In this document: positions 1 through 11,758 of the stretch, piece after piece
Layout: each line of letters starts with the position of its first letter
How positions within the stretch are numbered: position 1 is the stretch's first letter
Origin: an uncultured Clostridia bacterium
Lineage (GTDB): Bacteria > Bacillota > Clostridia > Oscillospirales > Ruminococcaceae
Direction: 5' to 3'
Length of the DNA stretch: 64,000 nucleotides
Assembly: GCA_946567425.1 (NCBI GenBank)
Contig: CAMNXF010000004.1
Coordinates: 62,001-126,000, forward strand
Translations under genes and position numbers: made by a program
Notes under the pieces: generated by a model
Seen by the model: only the letters and a program-made list of their open reading frames with translations
What the model was told of the DNA's origin: nothing
The model's database searches: none

Positions 1-1439
1 TCTTGGGTCAATTTGCCATTCGCGAGCCAACGCTCCAGTTCAACCAAATTGTTCAGTTTCGCGATAAACCACTTGTCTATCTTGGTGATGTCGTGAATCG
101 TGTCAATGGAAATACCGCGCTTTAATGCTTCAAATACGCAGAACGAGCGGTCAACGTCAACGTCCTCGAGCTTTTTGAGGACCTCCTCGTCAGAAAGGAG
201 CGTGAACTCGCGTTTCGTCATAGTGTCCATTTTCAGCTCTATGGAGCGGACGGCCTTCATCATTCCCGCCTCAAAGGACGGCGCTATCGCCATAATTTCG
301 CCCGTGGCTTTCATCTGTGTGCCAAGCGTTTTCTTCGCGTAGACGAACTTGTCAAACGGCCATTTCGGAAACTTCACCACAAGGTAATCGAGCGCGGGCT
401 CGAAACACGCGTAGGTCTTGCCCGTGACCTGATTGATTATCTCGTCGAGCGTGTAGCCGACCGCAATTCTTGCCGCGACCTTTGCTATCGGGTAGCCCGT
501 CGCCTTGGAAGCGAGCGCCGACGAGCGCGAAACTCTCGGGTTTACCTCGATAACAGCGTAGTCGAAGCTGTCGGGCTTTAACGCGAACTGGCAGTTGCAG
601 CCGCCCTCGACCTCGAGCGCTTGGATTATGTTGAGCGCAGCCGTGCGGAGCATCTGGTATTCCTTGTCGGCAAGCGTTACGCAGGGCGCAACGACAATGC
701 TGTCGCCCGTATGAACACCAACGGGGTCGAAATTCTCCATGGAGCAGACGGTGATAACGTTGCCCTTGCTGTCGCGCATAACCTCGAACTCGACCTCTTT
801 CCAGCCCGAGATGCACTTCTCGACCAGAATTTGTGTAATAGGGGAAAGCCGCAAGCCGTTTGTCGCGATCTCGTGGAGCTCCTCACGCGTTTCGGCGATA
901 CCGCCGCCCGTGCCGCCCAAGGTGAACGCGGGTCGGACGATAACAGGGTAGCCTATCTCCTCTGCAAAATCCATAGCGTCATTGAGGGTCTCAACCACCT
1001 TTGACGGAATACACGGCTGCCCTATCGCCTCCATAGTATCCTTGAAAGCCTGTCTGTCCTCTGCCTTGTGAATGGTCTCGGGATTCGAGCCGAGCAGCTT
1101 TACGCCGTGTTCCTTGAGAAAGCCGCTCTCGGCAAGCTGCATCGACAGCGTGAGCGCGGTCTGCCCGCCCAGATTTGATACGACGCTGTCGGGCTTTTCT
1201 ATCTCGATAACGCGCTTTACCACCTCTAACGTAAGCGGCTCGATATAAATTTTGTCCGCCATGTGCTTGTCCGTCATTATCGTAGCGGGGTTGGAGTTGA
1301 TAAGAACGACCTCCAGACCCTCCTGCTTTAACGCGCGGCAAGCCTGCGTTCCTGCGTAGTCAAACTCTGCGGCTTGCCCTATTACGATAGGTCCCGAGCC
1401 GATGACCAGAACCTTTTTTATATCACTTCTTAACGGCAT
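1..1439 (-). CDS. carB: Carbamoyl-phosphate synthase large subunit (partial; runs off the left edge)
   Basis: Minus-strand ATG at 1439 gives [70 protein letters not shown], the CarB N-terminus; open to window edge; follows carA. Confidence 0.95.
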   Translation of the reverse strand, partial: MPLRSDIKKVLVIGSGPIVIGQAAEFDYAGTQACRALKQEGLEVVLINSNPATIMTDKHMADKIYIEPLTLEVVKRVIEIEKPDSVVSNLGGQTALTLSMQLAESGFLKEHGVKLLGSNPETIHKAEDRQAFKDTMEAIGQPCIPSKVVETLNDAMDFAEEIGYPVIVRPAFTLGGTGGGIAETREELHEIATNGLRLSPITQILVEKCISGWKEVEFEVMRDSKGNVITVCSMENFDPVGVHTGDSIVVAPCVTLADKEYQMLRTAALNIIQALEVEGGCNCQFALKPDSFDYAVIEVNPRVSRSSALASKATGYPIAKVAARIAVGYTLDEIINQVTGKTYACFEPALDYLVVKFPKWPFDKFVYAKKTLGTQMKATGEIMAIAPSFEAGMMKAVRSIELKMDTMTKREFTLLSDEEVLKKLEDVDVDRSFCVFEALKRGISIDTIHDITKIDKWFIAKLNNLVELERWLANGKLTQ

Positions 1440-2542
1440 TGCTTGTTCCCTCCAAATTCGCCCATAAGCTTAATAAACTCGTCAAACAGATACGAGGTGT
1501 CGTGCGGTCCGCCGCACGCCTCGGGGTGGAACTGCACCGTAAACGCGGGCGCGTTTGTGTAACGAACGCCCTCGCACGTGCCGTCGTTGCCGTTTATATG
1601 GCTCACCTTGCCGGCGCTTTCGGGCACGCTACCGCCTATGACCGCGTAGCCGTGGTTCTGCGAGGTGATAAACGTCTTATCGAGCGCGAGGTCTTTCACG
1701 GGCTGATTTCCGCCGCGGTGACCGTATTTCAGCTTTTCGGTCTTTGCGCCGTTCGCCAGAGCGAGAAGCTGATGTCCGAGACAAATGCCGAACGTCGGTA
1801 TCTTCGCGGGGATAAGCTCCTTTAACGTGTTTATGGAGACGGTATTGTCGGCGGGGTCACCGGGACCGTTCGAGAGCATAATGCCGTCGGGATCCAGTGT
1901 CTTTATTTCGTCGGCAGACGCGTTGTACGGCATTACGGTGACGTTGCAGCCGCGCTTTACAAGCTCACGGCGAATGTTGAATTTGTAGCCGTAATCCATA
2001 AGTACAACGTTGAATTTTCCGTTTTCGGCGGAGTAGTACTCCTTTTCCTTGACGGAGACCTTGGACACGACCTCTCCGACCTTATAGGCGCGGATATCTC
2101 CGAGAAGCTTGTCCTTATCGTAATCGCCGCTTACTATCGCGCCGTTCATTACACCGCTTTCACGGATAATTCTCGTTAAGCGGCGCGTGTCGATATCGCA
2201 TATTCCGACGATATTCAGCTCTTTAAGATAGCTGTCCAGATCGCCCTCGCAGCGGAAATTGCTCGGCGCTTCGCAGCACTCGCGCACTATGTAACCCGAA
2301 GCCGCGCTGCCGCTGCTCTCGGGGTCTGTTTTGTTCACGCCGTAGTTGCCTATGAGCGGAAATGTCTGCGTTACTATCTGTCCGCAATAGGACGGGTCGG
2401 TGAGCGTTTCCTGATAGCCCGTCATCGCGGTGGTGAACACTATTTCTCCTATTGTATTCCCCTCCGCGCCAAATCCGCGTCCTTCAAACACCGTGCCATC
2501 GGCAAGTATCAGGTCCGCCTTTCTTTTGTCCTCAAAAATCAT
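1430..2542 (-). CDS. carA: Carbamoyl-phosphate synthase small (glutaminase) subunit
   Basis: [20 protein letters not shown]...[22 protein letters not shown] and class I amidotransferase motif [13 protein letters not shown]; 10-nt overlap with carB. Confidence 0.96.
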   Translation of the reverse strand: MIFEDKRKADLILADGTVFEGRGFGAEGNTIGEIVFTTAMTGYQETLTDPSYCGQIVTQTFPLIGNYGVNKTDPESSGSAASGYIVRECCEAPSNFRCEGDLDSYLKELNIVGICDIDTRRLTRIIRESGVMNGAIVSGDYDKDKLLGDIRAYKVGEVVSKVSVKEKEYYSAENGKFNVVLMDYGYKFNIRRELVKRGCNVTVMPYNASADEIKTLDPDGIMLSNGPGDPADNTVSINTLKELIPAKIPTFGICLGHQLLALANGAKTEKLKYGHRGGNQPVKDLALDKTFITSQNHGYAVIGGSVPESAGKVSHINGNDGTCEGVRYTNAPAFTVQFHPEACGGPHDTSYLFDEFIKLMGEFGGNKQCR

Positions 2543-2709
2543 CTTTTTCTCCTTATTTTAAATAAATTTGCAAACCGCCCACTTTGTTCACCGGTCAAGC
2601 CACAAAAGCTCCGCTTCGCTTCTGCATCTTACTTTTGCAAATTTTATTTGCCGCCGTGACGTTTCGCGGAATTAGGACTGCTTCGCCAACCGTTCTTTTT
2701 CACACATTG

Positions 2710-3387
2710 TTAAGCGAAATCGGAAATTTCCACAAAATAAATACTTGTGCTGTTCTTTGTGATATACCACACATATTTGTCGCAGAAGTCAAACTCATTC
2801 AGCCGCACCGCTTGCAGGTCTTCAAAACTCTCCAACCGTTCTATAAAACGCAGCATTGCAGGATACGACGGCTCCACCCACGCTATATATTCAGGGTTGT
2901 TGCCTTGGCGTTTTTTATAGCTGCGCAGCTCGTTGTACGAGCGGTCGTAAATTTCCCTCAATTCCCCGACAAGCTTATCCTTTGAGAGTCTTGTACACTT
3001 TTCCTTGGGATATTCAAACGAACATTCAAATTCAAAATCAAAATCCCCTCTCCTATAACACTCTGTTTCGTAATCGTCGCCGTCGATTTTCAGCAGCCAG
3101 CCTGCCAGAAATATCTTTTTCATCATTTCCGCAGTATCGGAACTGTGCGGAAACAAAAACTCCGCAAGCGTTATATGTATATTCCAAGCAAAATAGCTTG
3201 ACATATACAATAATTCGGAATTTCTCATATACTCGGTCCGCCACTTCCGCGCGTTCCTGAAAAGCCGCTCCCATTTTTCGGGATCGTTCCCGCCGTTCAG
3301 AATACCCTGTTTGCCGAGAAACTCTATTAACAGCTTATCAAGGTGATCGATAAAAAACTCCCGCTCCATGCATTCCAACCAATCCAT
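2710..3387 (-). CDS. Hypothetical protein (225 aa) within pyrimidine operon
   Basis: ORF codirectional with the pyr genes; start overlaps the stop of the preceding ORF (3387). Confidence 0.65.
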   Translation of the reverse strand: MDWLECMEREFFIDHLDKLLIEFLGKQGILNGGNDPEKWERLFRNARKWRTEYMRNSELLYMSSYFAWNIHITLAEFLFPHSSDTAEMMKKIFLAGWLLKIDGDDYETECYRRGDFDFEFECSFEYPKEKCTRLSKDKLVGELREIYDRSYNELRSYKKRQGNNPEYIAWVEPSYPAMLRFIERLESFEDLQAVRLNEFDFCDKYVWYITKNSTSIYFVEISDFA

Positions 3388-3770
3388 TATGCTTTACCCC
3401 TTGCTTTTTGCAGATCATAAAGCGTTTCATCAACAAAAATTCCGCGAAAATACGCGTCAATCGCGTCGTCAAGACGCTCAATATACTCATTGTGATTTTC
3501 CGGGAATTTTTTCAGCTTTGACACATCATTTTTATCAAAATGCCATATCATTTCTTTCAGTACCCGTTGATATACACATGTGATTTTCCGCGCCGTTTCA
3601 AAATCCCTGCCGCATTTACAAGCGTCCTGCGCCAGCGTTATCACACAATCGTAAAACTCCCAAAAACGCTTTTTGGAAAACCGTCCGCGCTCGTGCAAAG
3701 AGTAAACCAAGCTTTTTTCCAAACAATCGGAATTCTTAGACAAAACCGTCTGCGCTTCATTAACCGTCAT
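3387..3770 (-). CDS. Hypothetical protein (127 aa) within pyrimidine operon
   Basis: ORF between pyrF and the 225 aa ORF, translationally coupled to it. Confidence 0.65.
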   Translation of the reverse strand: MTVNEAQTVLSKNSDCLEKSLVYSLHERGRFSKKRFWEFYDCVITLAQDACKCGRDFETARKITCVYQRVLKEMIWHFDKNDVSKLKKFPENHNEYIERLDDAIDAYFRGIFVDETLYDLQKARGKA

Positions 3771-3775
3771 AAGCC

Positions 3776-4714
3776 TTAGCTCTTTGAGGTGGCGATTTTC
3801 CCAACAAATTCCATTATCTCGTCGCGCATACGGATCGCCTCACGGCGCGCCGCCTCGGCGAACTCTCTCTCATTGCACTTCTCTTTCTGATACGCGCACA
3901 TTATTCCGCGCGAGCTGTTCACGATACCGCCCAAGCCGTTTTTGTCAAACGCGGCGGCGATGTCCTTTGCGGTCGCGCCCTGTGCGCCGTAGCCCGGGAT
4001 AAGGAAGAACGTGTGCGGAAGTATCTCGCGCAGACGCTTTATCTGCTCGGGGTATGTCGCGCCCGTAACCGCGCCAACGCCGCTGTAACCGTACACTCCG
4101 GGCAGCTCCTTGCCCCATTCCTCGCACATATTGCCCATAAGCTCGTAGATCGGTGTACCGTCCACCTTTTTGTCCTGCAGCTCTCCGCTCGACGGATTGG
4201 AGGTCTTGACAAGCACGAAAATGCCCTTGTCATTCTCTTTGCAGACCTTAAGCAGCGGCTTTATGCCATCCGAGCCGAGATAGCCGTTGACGGTGAGCGC
4301 GTCACCTAGGAACGGCTCAAACTCCGCGCTGCCAACCTTGACCTTGCCGAGGTGCGCGGTCGCATAGGCTTCCATTGTCGTGCCGATGTCGTTGCGTTTG
4401 CCATCGGTAATAACGTACATTCCCTTTGAACGTGCGTACTCCTGCGTTTTATAGAGCGCCTTTACGCCGGCCGTGCCGTACATCTCGTAATACGCCGCCT
4501 GCGGCTTAACCGCGGGAACGATGTCGTACAGCGCGTCGATAAGTCCCTTGTTGAACTCGTAAAGCGCTTTTGCCGCGCCCTTGAGCGTTTCTCCGTTCTT
4601 CTCAAAACATTTCTTCTTGATATATTCGGGAACGTAGTCCAGCTTGGGGTCAAGCCCCGCTACGGTCGGGTTCTGGGTCTGTTCGATTTTCTCGATAAGT
4701 CTGTCAAGTGCCAT
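3776..4714 (-). CDS. pyrF: Orotidine 5'-phosphate decarboxylase
   Basis: MALDRLIEKIEQTQNPTVAGLDPKLDYVPEYI...ITDGKRNDIGTTMEAYA; long-form PyrF. Confidence 0.95.
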   Translation of the reverse strand: MALDRLIEKIEQTQNPTVAGLDPKLDYVPEYIKKKCFEKNGETLKGAAKALYEFNKGLIDALYDIVPAVKPQAAYYEMYGTAGVKALYKTQEYARSKGMYVITDGKRNDIGTTMEAYATAHLGKVKVGSAEFEPFLGDALTVNGYLGSDGIKPLLKVCKENDKGIFVLVKTSNPSSGELQDKKVDGTPIYELMGNMCEEWGKELPGVYGYSGVGAVTGATYPEQIKRLREILPHTFFLIPGYGAQGATAKDIAAAFDKNGLGGIVNSSRGIMCAYQKEKCNEREFAEAARREAIRMRDEIMEFVGKIATSKS

Positions 4715-4735
4715 AATATTTTGTGTCCTTTCTTA

Positions 4736-5254
4736 TCAGCAATGCCCGCCGATGTTCAGCGCGGTCTTTTCAATTATATGCCCGTTCATTTTCTCCAACA
4801 GCTCGTTGAGGAAAAAGCCGTCCTTAACGTCGAGAGAGCAGTCGAGCGCGTAAACGGTCAATTTGTATACGTGATCCTTGTCGGGCGGCGTTGGTCCGAT
4901 GTAGCGCTTTGTGACGCGCTCGTCCTTTTCGCCGATAAACGGAGAAATGCGGCTGTTCGCGCCCTAAACCATACCAAGCGCGCCGTCTTGGCTTGCGTTC
5001 TCGGGGATCTCCGAAACGTTCGCGGGGATATTCGCCGCCGTCCAGTGTATCCACGCAAAACCGCACACGGGTATCGAGTCGAAGTCAACAAACACAACCG
5101 CAAGCGTCTCTGCGTTTTCGGGAACGTCCTCAACCGTTATCGGAAAAGAAACGACGGGCTTTCCGTTGATCTTCACGTCCGAATGCTTCGCGTATTTTTC
5201 GGGCAAGAACCCGTTTTCTTCGGGAATACTTATCTTCATATTACTTGTCTTCAT
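4736..5254 (-). pseudogene. YbhB/YbcL (PEBP/Raf-kinase-inhibitor-like) protein interrupted by one in-frame TAG at 4964-4966
   Basis: N-terminal ORF 4964..5254 ends ...ENASQDGALGMV*; same frame continues GANSRISPFIGEKDERVTKRYIGPTPPDKDHVYKLTVYALDCSLDVKDGFFLNELLEKMNGHIIEKTALNIGGHC* (TGA at 4736-4738), the conserved PEBP C-terminal half. Confidence 0.8.
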
Positions 5255-6512
5255 AAACTATCTTTCCGTCAACTATCGTCATTTTTACGCGCCCTTTGAG
5301 CTTCATTCCCTTAAAGCAGGTGTTGTGCGACTTGGAATGCAGCTTGTCGGGGTCGACTATCCATTCCTCGTTAATGTCGAAAACCGCTATGTCCGCGGGG
5401 TCGCCCTCACCTAGACTGCCGCCGGGGATACTCAAAATCTTGCGCGGATTTACGCACATCAGCTTGACGATACGCTTTAACGTTATCTTGCCCTTATGAT
5501 ACAGCGCCGTGAGCGTCGCCGCGAGCGACGTTTCCAGCCCGACAACTCCGTTCGGGGCTTTCTCGAAATCCGCTTTTTCCTCGGGAGCATGCGGCGCGTG
5601 ATCAGTAACGATACAGTCGATCGTTCCGTCGCAGACGCCCTCGGTTATCGCGGCAACGTCGTCAAGCGTTCGCAGCGGGGGATTCATGCGATAATCTGCG
5701 TCACGCAAACGGAGCTTTTCGTCAGTCAGCATAAAATAATGCGGAGCGGTCTCGCACGTCACCATAGCGCCGTATCTCGCGCCGAGCCTTACCAGCAGCA
5801 TACTTGTCGCCGTCGAAACGTGCGCGATGTGTATCGGCATTTCCAGATCGCCCGCCATGACTATCTCGCGTGCCGTGGAAATATCCTCAGAAATGCGATG
5901 CATTCCCGGAACGCCGAGTTCCTTTGAGATCTCGCCGCTGTTCATAATTCCGCCCGCGATAACGTTCGGATCCTCGCAGTGCGATATAACACGCAGTCCC
6001 GCGTAATGCGCCTTTACCATCGCCCTCGACAGAAGCCGTGCGTTGAGAACAGGCTTTCCGTCGTCGGAGACCGCCACGCAGCCCGCTTTTTTCAGCTCGG
6101 CATAATCGCAGAGCTCCTCGCCCTTTTGCCCCTTTGTAATGCAGCCGATAGGATAAACCTTGGCTTTTGCACCCCTTGCCTTGTCGAGAATATACTTTAC
6201 CGTTTCGGCGTTATCCACAACGGGAGAAGTGTTCGGCATACACGCGACTGCCGTAACGCCGCCCGCCGCAGCCGCCTCGCAGCCCGTGAGGATATCCTCC
6301 TTGTACGTCTGTCCCGGATCTCGGAAATGCACATGCATATCGCATATTCCCGGGATAACGGTCTTTCCCGTACAATCGACGGTCTTGTCGGCGGTCTCGG
6401 TGATATTCGGCTCGCATTTTACTATCCGTCCATTATCCACCAATATGTCTGCAATGCCCTCAAAATCGTTCGCTGCGTCAACTACATAGCCGTTTTTCAA
6501 TAAAAGCTCCAT
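5241..6512 (-). CDS. pyrC: Dihydroorotase
   Basis: VIPGICDMHVHFRDPGQTYKEDILTGCEAAAAGGVTAVACMPNTSP; HxH metal motif; 423 aa. Confidence 0.95.
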   Translation of the reverse strand: MELLLKNGYVVDAANDFEGIADILVDNGRIVKCEPNITETADKTVDCTGKTVIPGICDMHVHFRDPGQTYKEDILTGCEAAAAGGVTAVACMPNTSPVVDNAETVKYILDKARGAKAKVYPIGCITKGQKGEELCDYAELKKAGCVAVSDDGKPVLNARLLSRAMVKAHYAGLRVISHCEDPNVIAGGIMNSGEISKELGVPGMHRISEDISTAREIVMAGDLEMPIHIAHVSTATSMLLVRLGARYGAMVTCETAPHYFMLTDEKLRLRDADYRMNPPLRTLDDVAAITEGVCDGTIDCIVTDHAPHAPEEKADFEKAPNGVVGLETSLAATLTALYHKGKITLKRIVKLMCVNPRKILSIPGGSLGEGDPADIAVFDINEEWIVDPDKLHSKSHNTCFKGMKLKGRVKMTIVDGKIVYEDK

Positions 6513-6560
6513 ATAACCTCCTTGCCCGAAAGTCCGTACTAGTACTTACGTTTTCGTTCA

Positions 6561-7094
6561 TCAGCCGACAATGACCACCTTATCGCAGCCGTCCAGCTCT
6601 TTCACCATGACCTTGACCTTTTCATCCCGCGACGTCGGGAGATTTTTCCCGATGTAGTCCGCGCGTATCGGCAGCTCTCTGTGTCCGCGGTCGATAAGCG
6701 CCGCAAGCTGTACAAGCGTCGGACGCCCGCGCGCGAGCAGACCGTCTATCGCCGCACGTGCCGTCCGCCCTGTGAAGATCACATCGTCGATTATTACCAC
6801 ACGCTTTCCGGTAATGTCAAAATCTATCCTGCTTGTGTCCTCCGCCGCTCCACGTCTGCCGTCATCGCGGTACGGCGTAATGTCGAGCGTTCCCAGCGGT
6901 ATTTCGCGCCCCTCGTTGTCGGCGATCTTATCGGCTATTCTCTGCGCCAGCACCGCCCCCCGCGAGAACAGTCCGACCAGACAAAGCTCCTCTATGCCTT
7001 TATTGCGCTCAATTATCTCGAACGATATGCGCGTTATCGCCCTTGCGACCGCGTTCTCATCCAGTATCTCCGCCTTGATTGTGCTCCCGTCCAC
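6561..7094 (-). CDS. pyrR: Bifunctional PyrR regulator/uracil phosphoribosyltransferase
   Basis: RVVIIDDVIFTGRTARAAIDGLL PRPP-binding motif; GTG start at 7094; heads the pyr operon. Confidence 0.95.
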   Translation of the reverse strand: MDGSTIKAEILDENAVARAITRISFEIIERNKGIEELCLVGLFSRGAVLAQRIADKIADNEGREIPLGTLDITPYRDDGRRGAAEDTSRIDFDITGKRVVIIDDVIFTGRTARAAIDGLLARGRPTLVQLAALIDRGHRELPIRADYIGKNLPTSRDEKVKVMVKELDGCDKVVIVG

Positions 7095-7279
7095 ACGTTC
7101 ACCCCGCTTAACAAAAAAGCCTGCCGTTGCGGCAGGACGTAAAATCTACACCAAATCCAACGGGAGCACACCCCCGCGGCATTCGTCTAAATTATTCACG
7201 AACCTTCCCGGTATCGCCGTACCGATTTAAAAGCCGCTCTTATCTTAATTATTATACTCGATTTGACGTTTTTTGTCAA
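7095..7279 (-). promoter_or_regulatory. pyr operon promoter and PyrR-type attenuator leader
   Basis: Minus strand TTGACA (7279-7274) N17 TATAAT (7256-7251); PyrR-loop-like AUACCGGGAAGGUU (7214-7201); intrinsic terminator CCTGCCGCAACGGCAGGCTTTTTTGT (7136-7111) before pyrR. Confidence 0.8.
7111..7136 (-). terminator. Attenuator terminator upstream of pyrR
   Basis: CCTGCCG-CAA-CGGCAGG followed by CTTTTTT on the minus strand. Confidence 0.85.
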
Positions 7280-7382
7280 TAGTTAATTTCACGTTTCAGA
7301 CAAAAATTCACGCGCCCTGAAATCGTTTTTTATGTGCATTTTAACAACAATTACAGTATTCCCCGCCGAAAAAACAAAATGC

Positions 7383-7406
7383 GCCCACAGGGCGCATTTG
7401 AAATTA
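7383..7406 (-). terminator. Terminator downstream of nucleoside kinase
   Basis: Minus: AAATGCGCCC-TGT-GGGCGCATTTTGTTTTTT. Confidence 0.7.
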
Positions 7407-8318
7407 TTAACCTATAAACTCCCGTATAAGCGAATGAGACGGCACAAGCCTCTTATCCACCGGAGTGAGAAACTTCAGAAACTTTTCAATGTCTGCATAG
7501 TTCGCATAATCGGGGTATTCTCCCGCCGTTTTTTCCAGCTCCGGCAGCAGAATGTCGCGGTATACAGGAGCCTCGTACTCGATAAACGTGTCGATATCAA
7601 TATCCGCACGGTGCTTGTAGGGCATTATGTACAGGTCTTCGCCGCGTTCAACCGACTTGAAGAACTCGAACGTCTCCGAGAGTGAACGTCCGCGGTACAG
7701 CTTATCGCGCATTAGGCGGCGCATTAAGCGTATTTTGGACGGGTGGAGCAACTCTTCGCCGTTTTGAATACGCGTTCTCACGCTGACGTACACGCATTGT
7801 GTACAGTCGTCGAAATCGCCCGTAAGCAGCGGATTAAGTGCGTGAATACCCTCAAGTATGACCAAATCGCCGTTTTCACGCAGAAGCGGCATACCCTCAC
7901 GGCGCTCCTGAGCGGCGAAGTCGAAGCTCGGGATATCGATTTCCTCGCCGTGCGACAGCTTATCCAAATGCTCCTTGAACAGCGGTATATCAAGCCGCTG
8001 CGGACTTTCAAAGTCGATCTTTCCGTCCTTGCCGCGCGCGTGCTCGTTCAAGTGCATAGGCAAAAAATAGTTATCCATAGAAACCGTGTGAGCCTTGCAG
8101 CCGAGCGACTTTAAAATAACTGAAAGCCTTGTCGCGGAGGTGGTCTTTCCGGAACCCGACGGTCCGGAAATAAGCACTATCGGACGCTCGGCGCGCTGCG
8201 CGAATATTTTCTTCGCAGCCGCTTCGAGCTGATCGGCGTAGGCTTTCTCGCTCTCGGCGATAAAGCTCTCGGGCGAATTTGCCGCGTCATTAAGACTTTC
8301 CACTGAAATACATTTCAT
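7407..8318 (-). CDS. Uridine kinase/phosphoribulokinase-family nucleoside kinase
   Basis: Walker A GPSGSGKTTSATRLSVILKSLG; SMDNYFLP; DFESPQRLDIPLFKEHL. Confidence 0.85.
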   Translation of the reverse strand: MKCISVESLNDAANSPESFIAESEKAYADQLEAAAKKIFAQRAERPIVLISGPSGSGKTTSATRLSVILKSLGCKAHTVSMDNYFLPMHLNEHARGKDGKIDFESPQRLDIPLFKEHLDKLSHGEEIDIPSFDFAAQERREGMPLLRENGDLVILEGIHALNPLLTGDFDDCTQCVYVSVRTRIQNGEELLHPSKIRLMRRLMRDKLYRGRSLSETFEFFKSVERGEDLYIMPYKHRADIDIDTFIEYEAPVYRDILLPELEKTAGEYPDYANYADIEKFLKFLTPVDKRLVPSHSLIREFIG

Positions 8319-9274
8319 AGTCGACCCTCACAGTCCTCTAAACAGAATAATTTTTTGAACTGCCCGTAATTTTCGGAGTACGCCAACGCCCACTGCGCTC
8401 TCGCGACCGCGTACTCGACTGTCGCTTTTCCCGTTTCGAGGAGCGGACAAACCTTTGCCGCGTACCGTCCGACCTCGTATTCGTACAAACGCGTTCCGCC
8501 GTAAGCGCACTGCGTCGCGATAATAACATAAACTCCCGCGTTCGTGAGTTCAGCGACGTCTCCCAAAAGATAATCGGGAACTCCGCCCGCGCCGTAGCTC
8601 TCCAAAATGACCGCCCTTATGCCTTCGGGAACGTACAGCCTTTGCCCGGGAATCAGCTTGACATGAAAAACAGCGTCGGACAAACGCTCGTAAAACCGCG
8701 TTTCGCCGCCGTGCTTCTGAGTATCCTTATGCGCCGAAAACATATCAAGATTTTCCGATGTGCCGCCATCCGTTTCGCTGAACGGAAACGGAGTTGAAAT
8801 GCCGCTATCCGATTTGGAAACGTGTTTCCCGTCATAGATAGTTCCCGAAAAAACCAGCCTGACCCCGAACGCCCGCTCGTCCGAGGCGAATCTTACCGCG
8901 TCGAGCAGATTTCTCGGCGCGTCAGAATTTTCCGCCGACATTGGTCTCATGCTACCCGTGAACGCTATCGGCTTGCGGCTGTTCTGTATCAGGCAGGACA
9001 ACGCCGCTGCGGCGTATGCCATGGTATCCGTGCCGTGAGTTACAACAAAGCCGTCAAACTCGTCATAGCGCTCGTGAATATGCCGCGCCAGTTTCTCCCA
9101 ATGGCGCGGAGTCATATTCGTGCTGTCGAGATTGAAAAGCTGCTCACTGTGGATTTCTGCGGGTAATTCACAGCCCTTGAGCAGCTCGTTTACCGAGACC
9201 AACGGAGCAAGCCCGTTTTCCGTTTCCGCGCAGGCGATAGTGCCGCCTGTTCCGAGGATAAGGAGCCTTTTCAT
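8315..9274 (-). CDS. ansA: L-asparaginase (type I)
   Basis: MKRLLILGTGGTIACAE; VVTHGTDTMAYAAAALS; AFTGSMRPMSAENSDAPRNLLDAV. Confidence 0.93.
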   Translation of the reverse strand: MKRLLILGTGGTIACAETENGLAPLVSVNELLKGCELPAEIHSEQLFNLDSTNMTPRHWEKLARHIHERYDEFDGFVVTHGTDTMAYAAAALSCLIQNSRKPIAFTGSMRPMSAENSDAPRNLLDAVRFASDERAFGVRLVFSGTIYDGKHVSKSDSGISTPFPFSETDGGTSENLDMFSAHKDTQKHGGETRFYERLSDAVFHVKLIPGQRLYVPEGIRAVILESYGAGGVPDYLLGDVAELTNAGVYVIIATQCAYGGTRLYEYEVGRYAAKVCPLLETGKATVEYAVARAQWALAYSENYGQFKKLFCLEDCEGRL

Positions 9275-9283
9275 TCGCGGGAA

Positions 9284-9544
9284 TTACCTCGGCTCAACAA
9301 TAAACTTCATTGCCGTGCGCTCCTCGCCGTCGATCTCGACGGTCGTGAATGCGGGAATGCATATCAGATCCACTCCCACGAGCGCCATATAGCTGCGCGC
9401 GATAGCAATGGACTTCACCGCCTGATTTGCCGCGCCCGCGCCGACTGCCTGAACCTCTACCTCGCTGTTTTCGCGGATAACTGCCGCGATTGCGCCCGCT
9501 ACAGACTTGGGCACAGAATGTGCGGATACCTTTACTACTTCCAT
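9284..9544 (-). CDS. spoVS: Stage V sporulation protein S
   Basis: MEVVKVSAHSVPKSVAGAIAAVIRENSEVEVQAVGAGAANQAVKSIAIARSYMA; start placed at 9544 rather than upstream ATG. Confidence 0.95.
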   Translation of the reverse strand: MEVVKVSAHSVPKSVAGAIAAVIRENSEVEVQAVGAGAANQAVKSIAIARSYMALVGVDLICIPAFTTVEIDGEERTAMKFIVEPR

Positions 9545-9607
9545 TTTTTTCACCTTTTGAAACACTTTGAGCGTTTCTGCCTTTCTATTTTATATATATT
9601 TTTAAAA

Positions 9608-10383
9608 TTAACAGCCGCCGTATGTTCTGCGAAATCTTTCCAGCTTTATGCATTTGCCGATTTTGTTGTCGAACTCCGCAAAAACTCCGCAAACGTCGCA
9701 TTCTCCCGATGCGCTGACATATTTTTTCGGGTAATATGTCAAAAATTTTTCTATGATGATATCCTTTTCCACACCCAGCACCGAATTGTGAGCGCCCGTC
9801 ATTCCCGCGTCTGTGATGTAGCCCGTGCCGTCGATTATCTCCTCGTCGGCGGTCTGAACGTGCGTATGTGTGCCGAACACCGCCGATACCTTCCCCGCCA
9901 GAAAAAGACCCATGGCGCGCTTTTCGCTGGTGGCTTCGGCGTGAAAATCAACTATAACTATCTCCGATGTGATCTCTTTAAGGAGCTCTTCAGCGCACCC
10001 GAACGGATTATCCGCGGGCTGCATAAACGCCGTGCCGATAAGATTTACCACGGAAACGCTGAACGAACCGAAATCCAGTCTGCATACACCCTTGCCGGGC
10101 AGATAGCCGCCGAAATTCGCGGGGCGCAGCAGCGTGTCGCGCCGCTCGAACTCCTCCGCTATCGAGTTTTTGCGGAAAGCGTGGTTTCCCGTCGTGATAA
10201 CATCCGCGCCCGCGTCGTATATCGCCTGCGCCGAACGCGGATCGATACCGTTGCCGTCGGCGCTGTTTTCGCCGTTGACTATCGCGAGATCGGCATTGTA
10301 GTCGCGACGGAGCGACGGCAGAACCGCCGCGAGCGCTTCGCGTCCCGCGCTTCCCACAATATCGCCGATAAAAATCGTTCTCA

Positions 10384-10384
<1 letters not shown>
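9608..10384 (-). CDS. ymdB: YmdB-family metallophosphoesterase
   Basis: MRTIFIGDIVGSAGREALAAVLPSLRRDYNADLAIVNGENSADGNGID; start overlaps purA stop. Confidence 0.92.
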
Positions 10385-11682
<1,298 letters not shown>

Positions 11683-11758
11683 TCAAAAGACTTTGCCCAA
11701 GCCGAATAATTACCTTGCCGCATATATTGTATCACAAATTTCACAAAATTTCAAGCAA

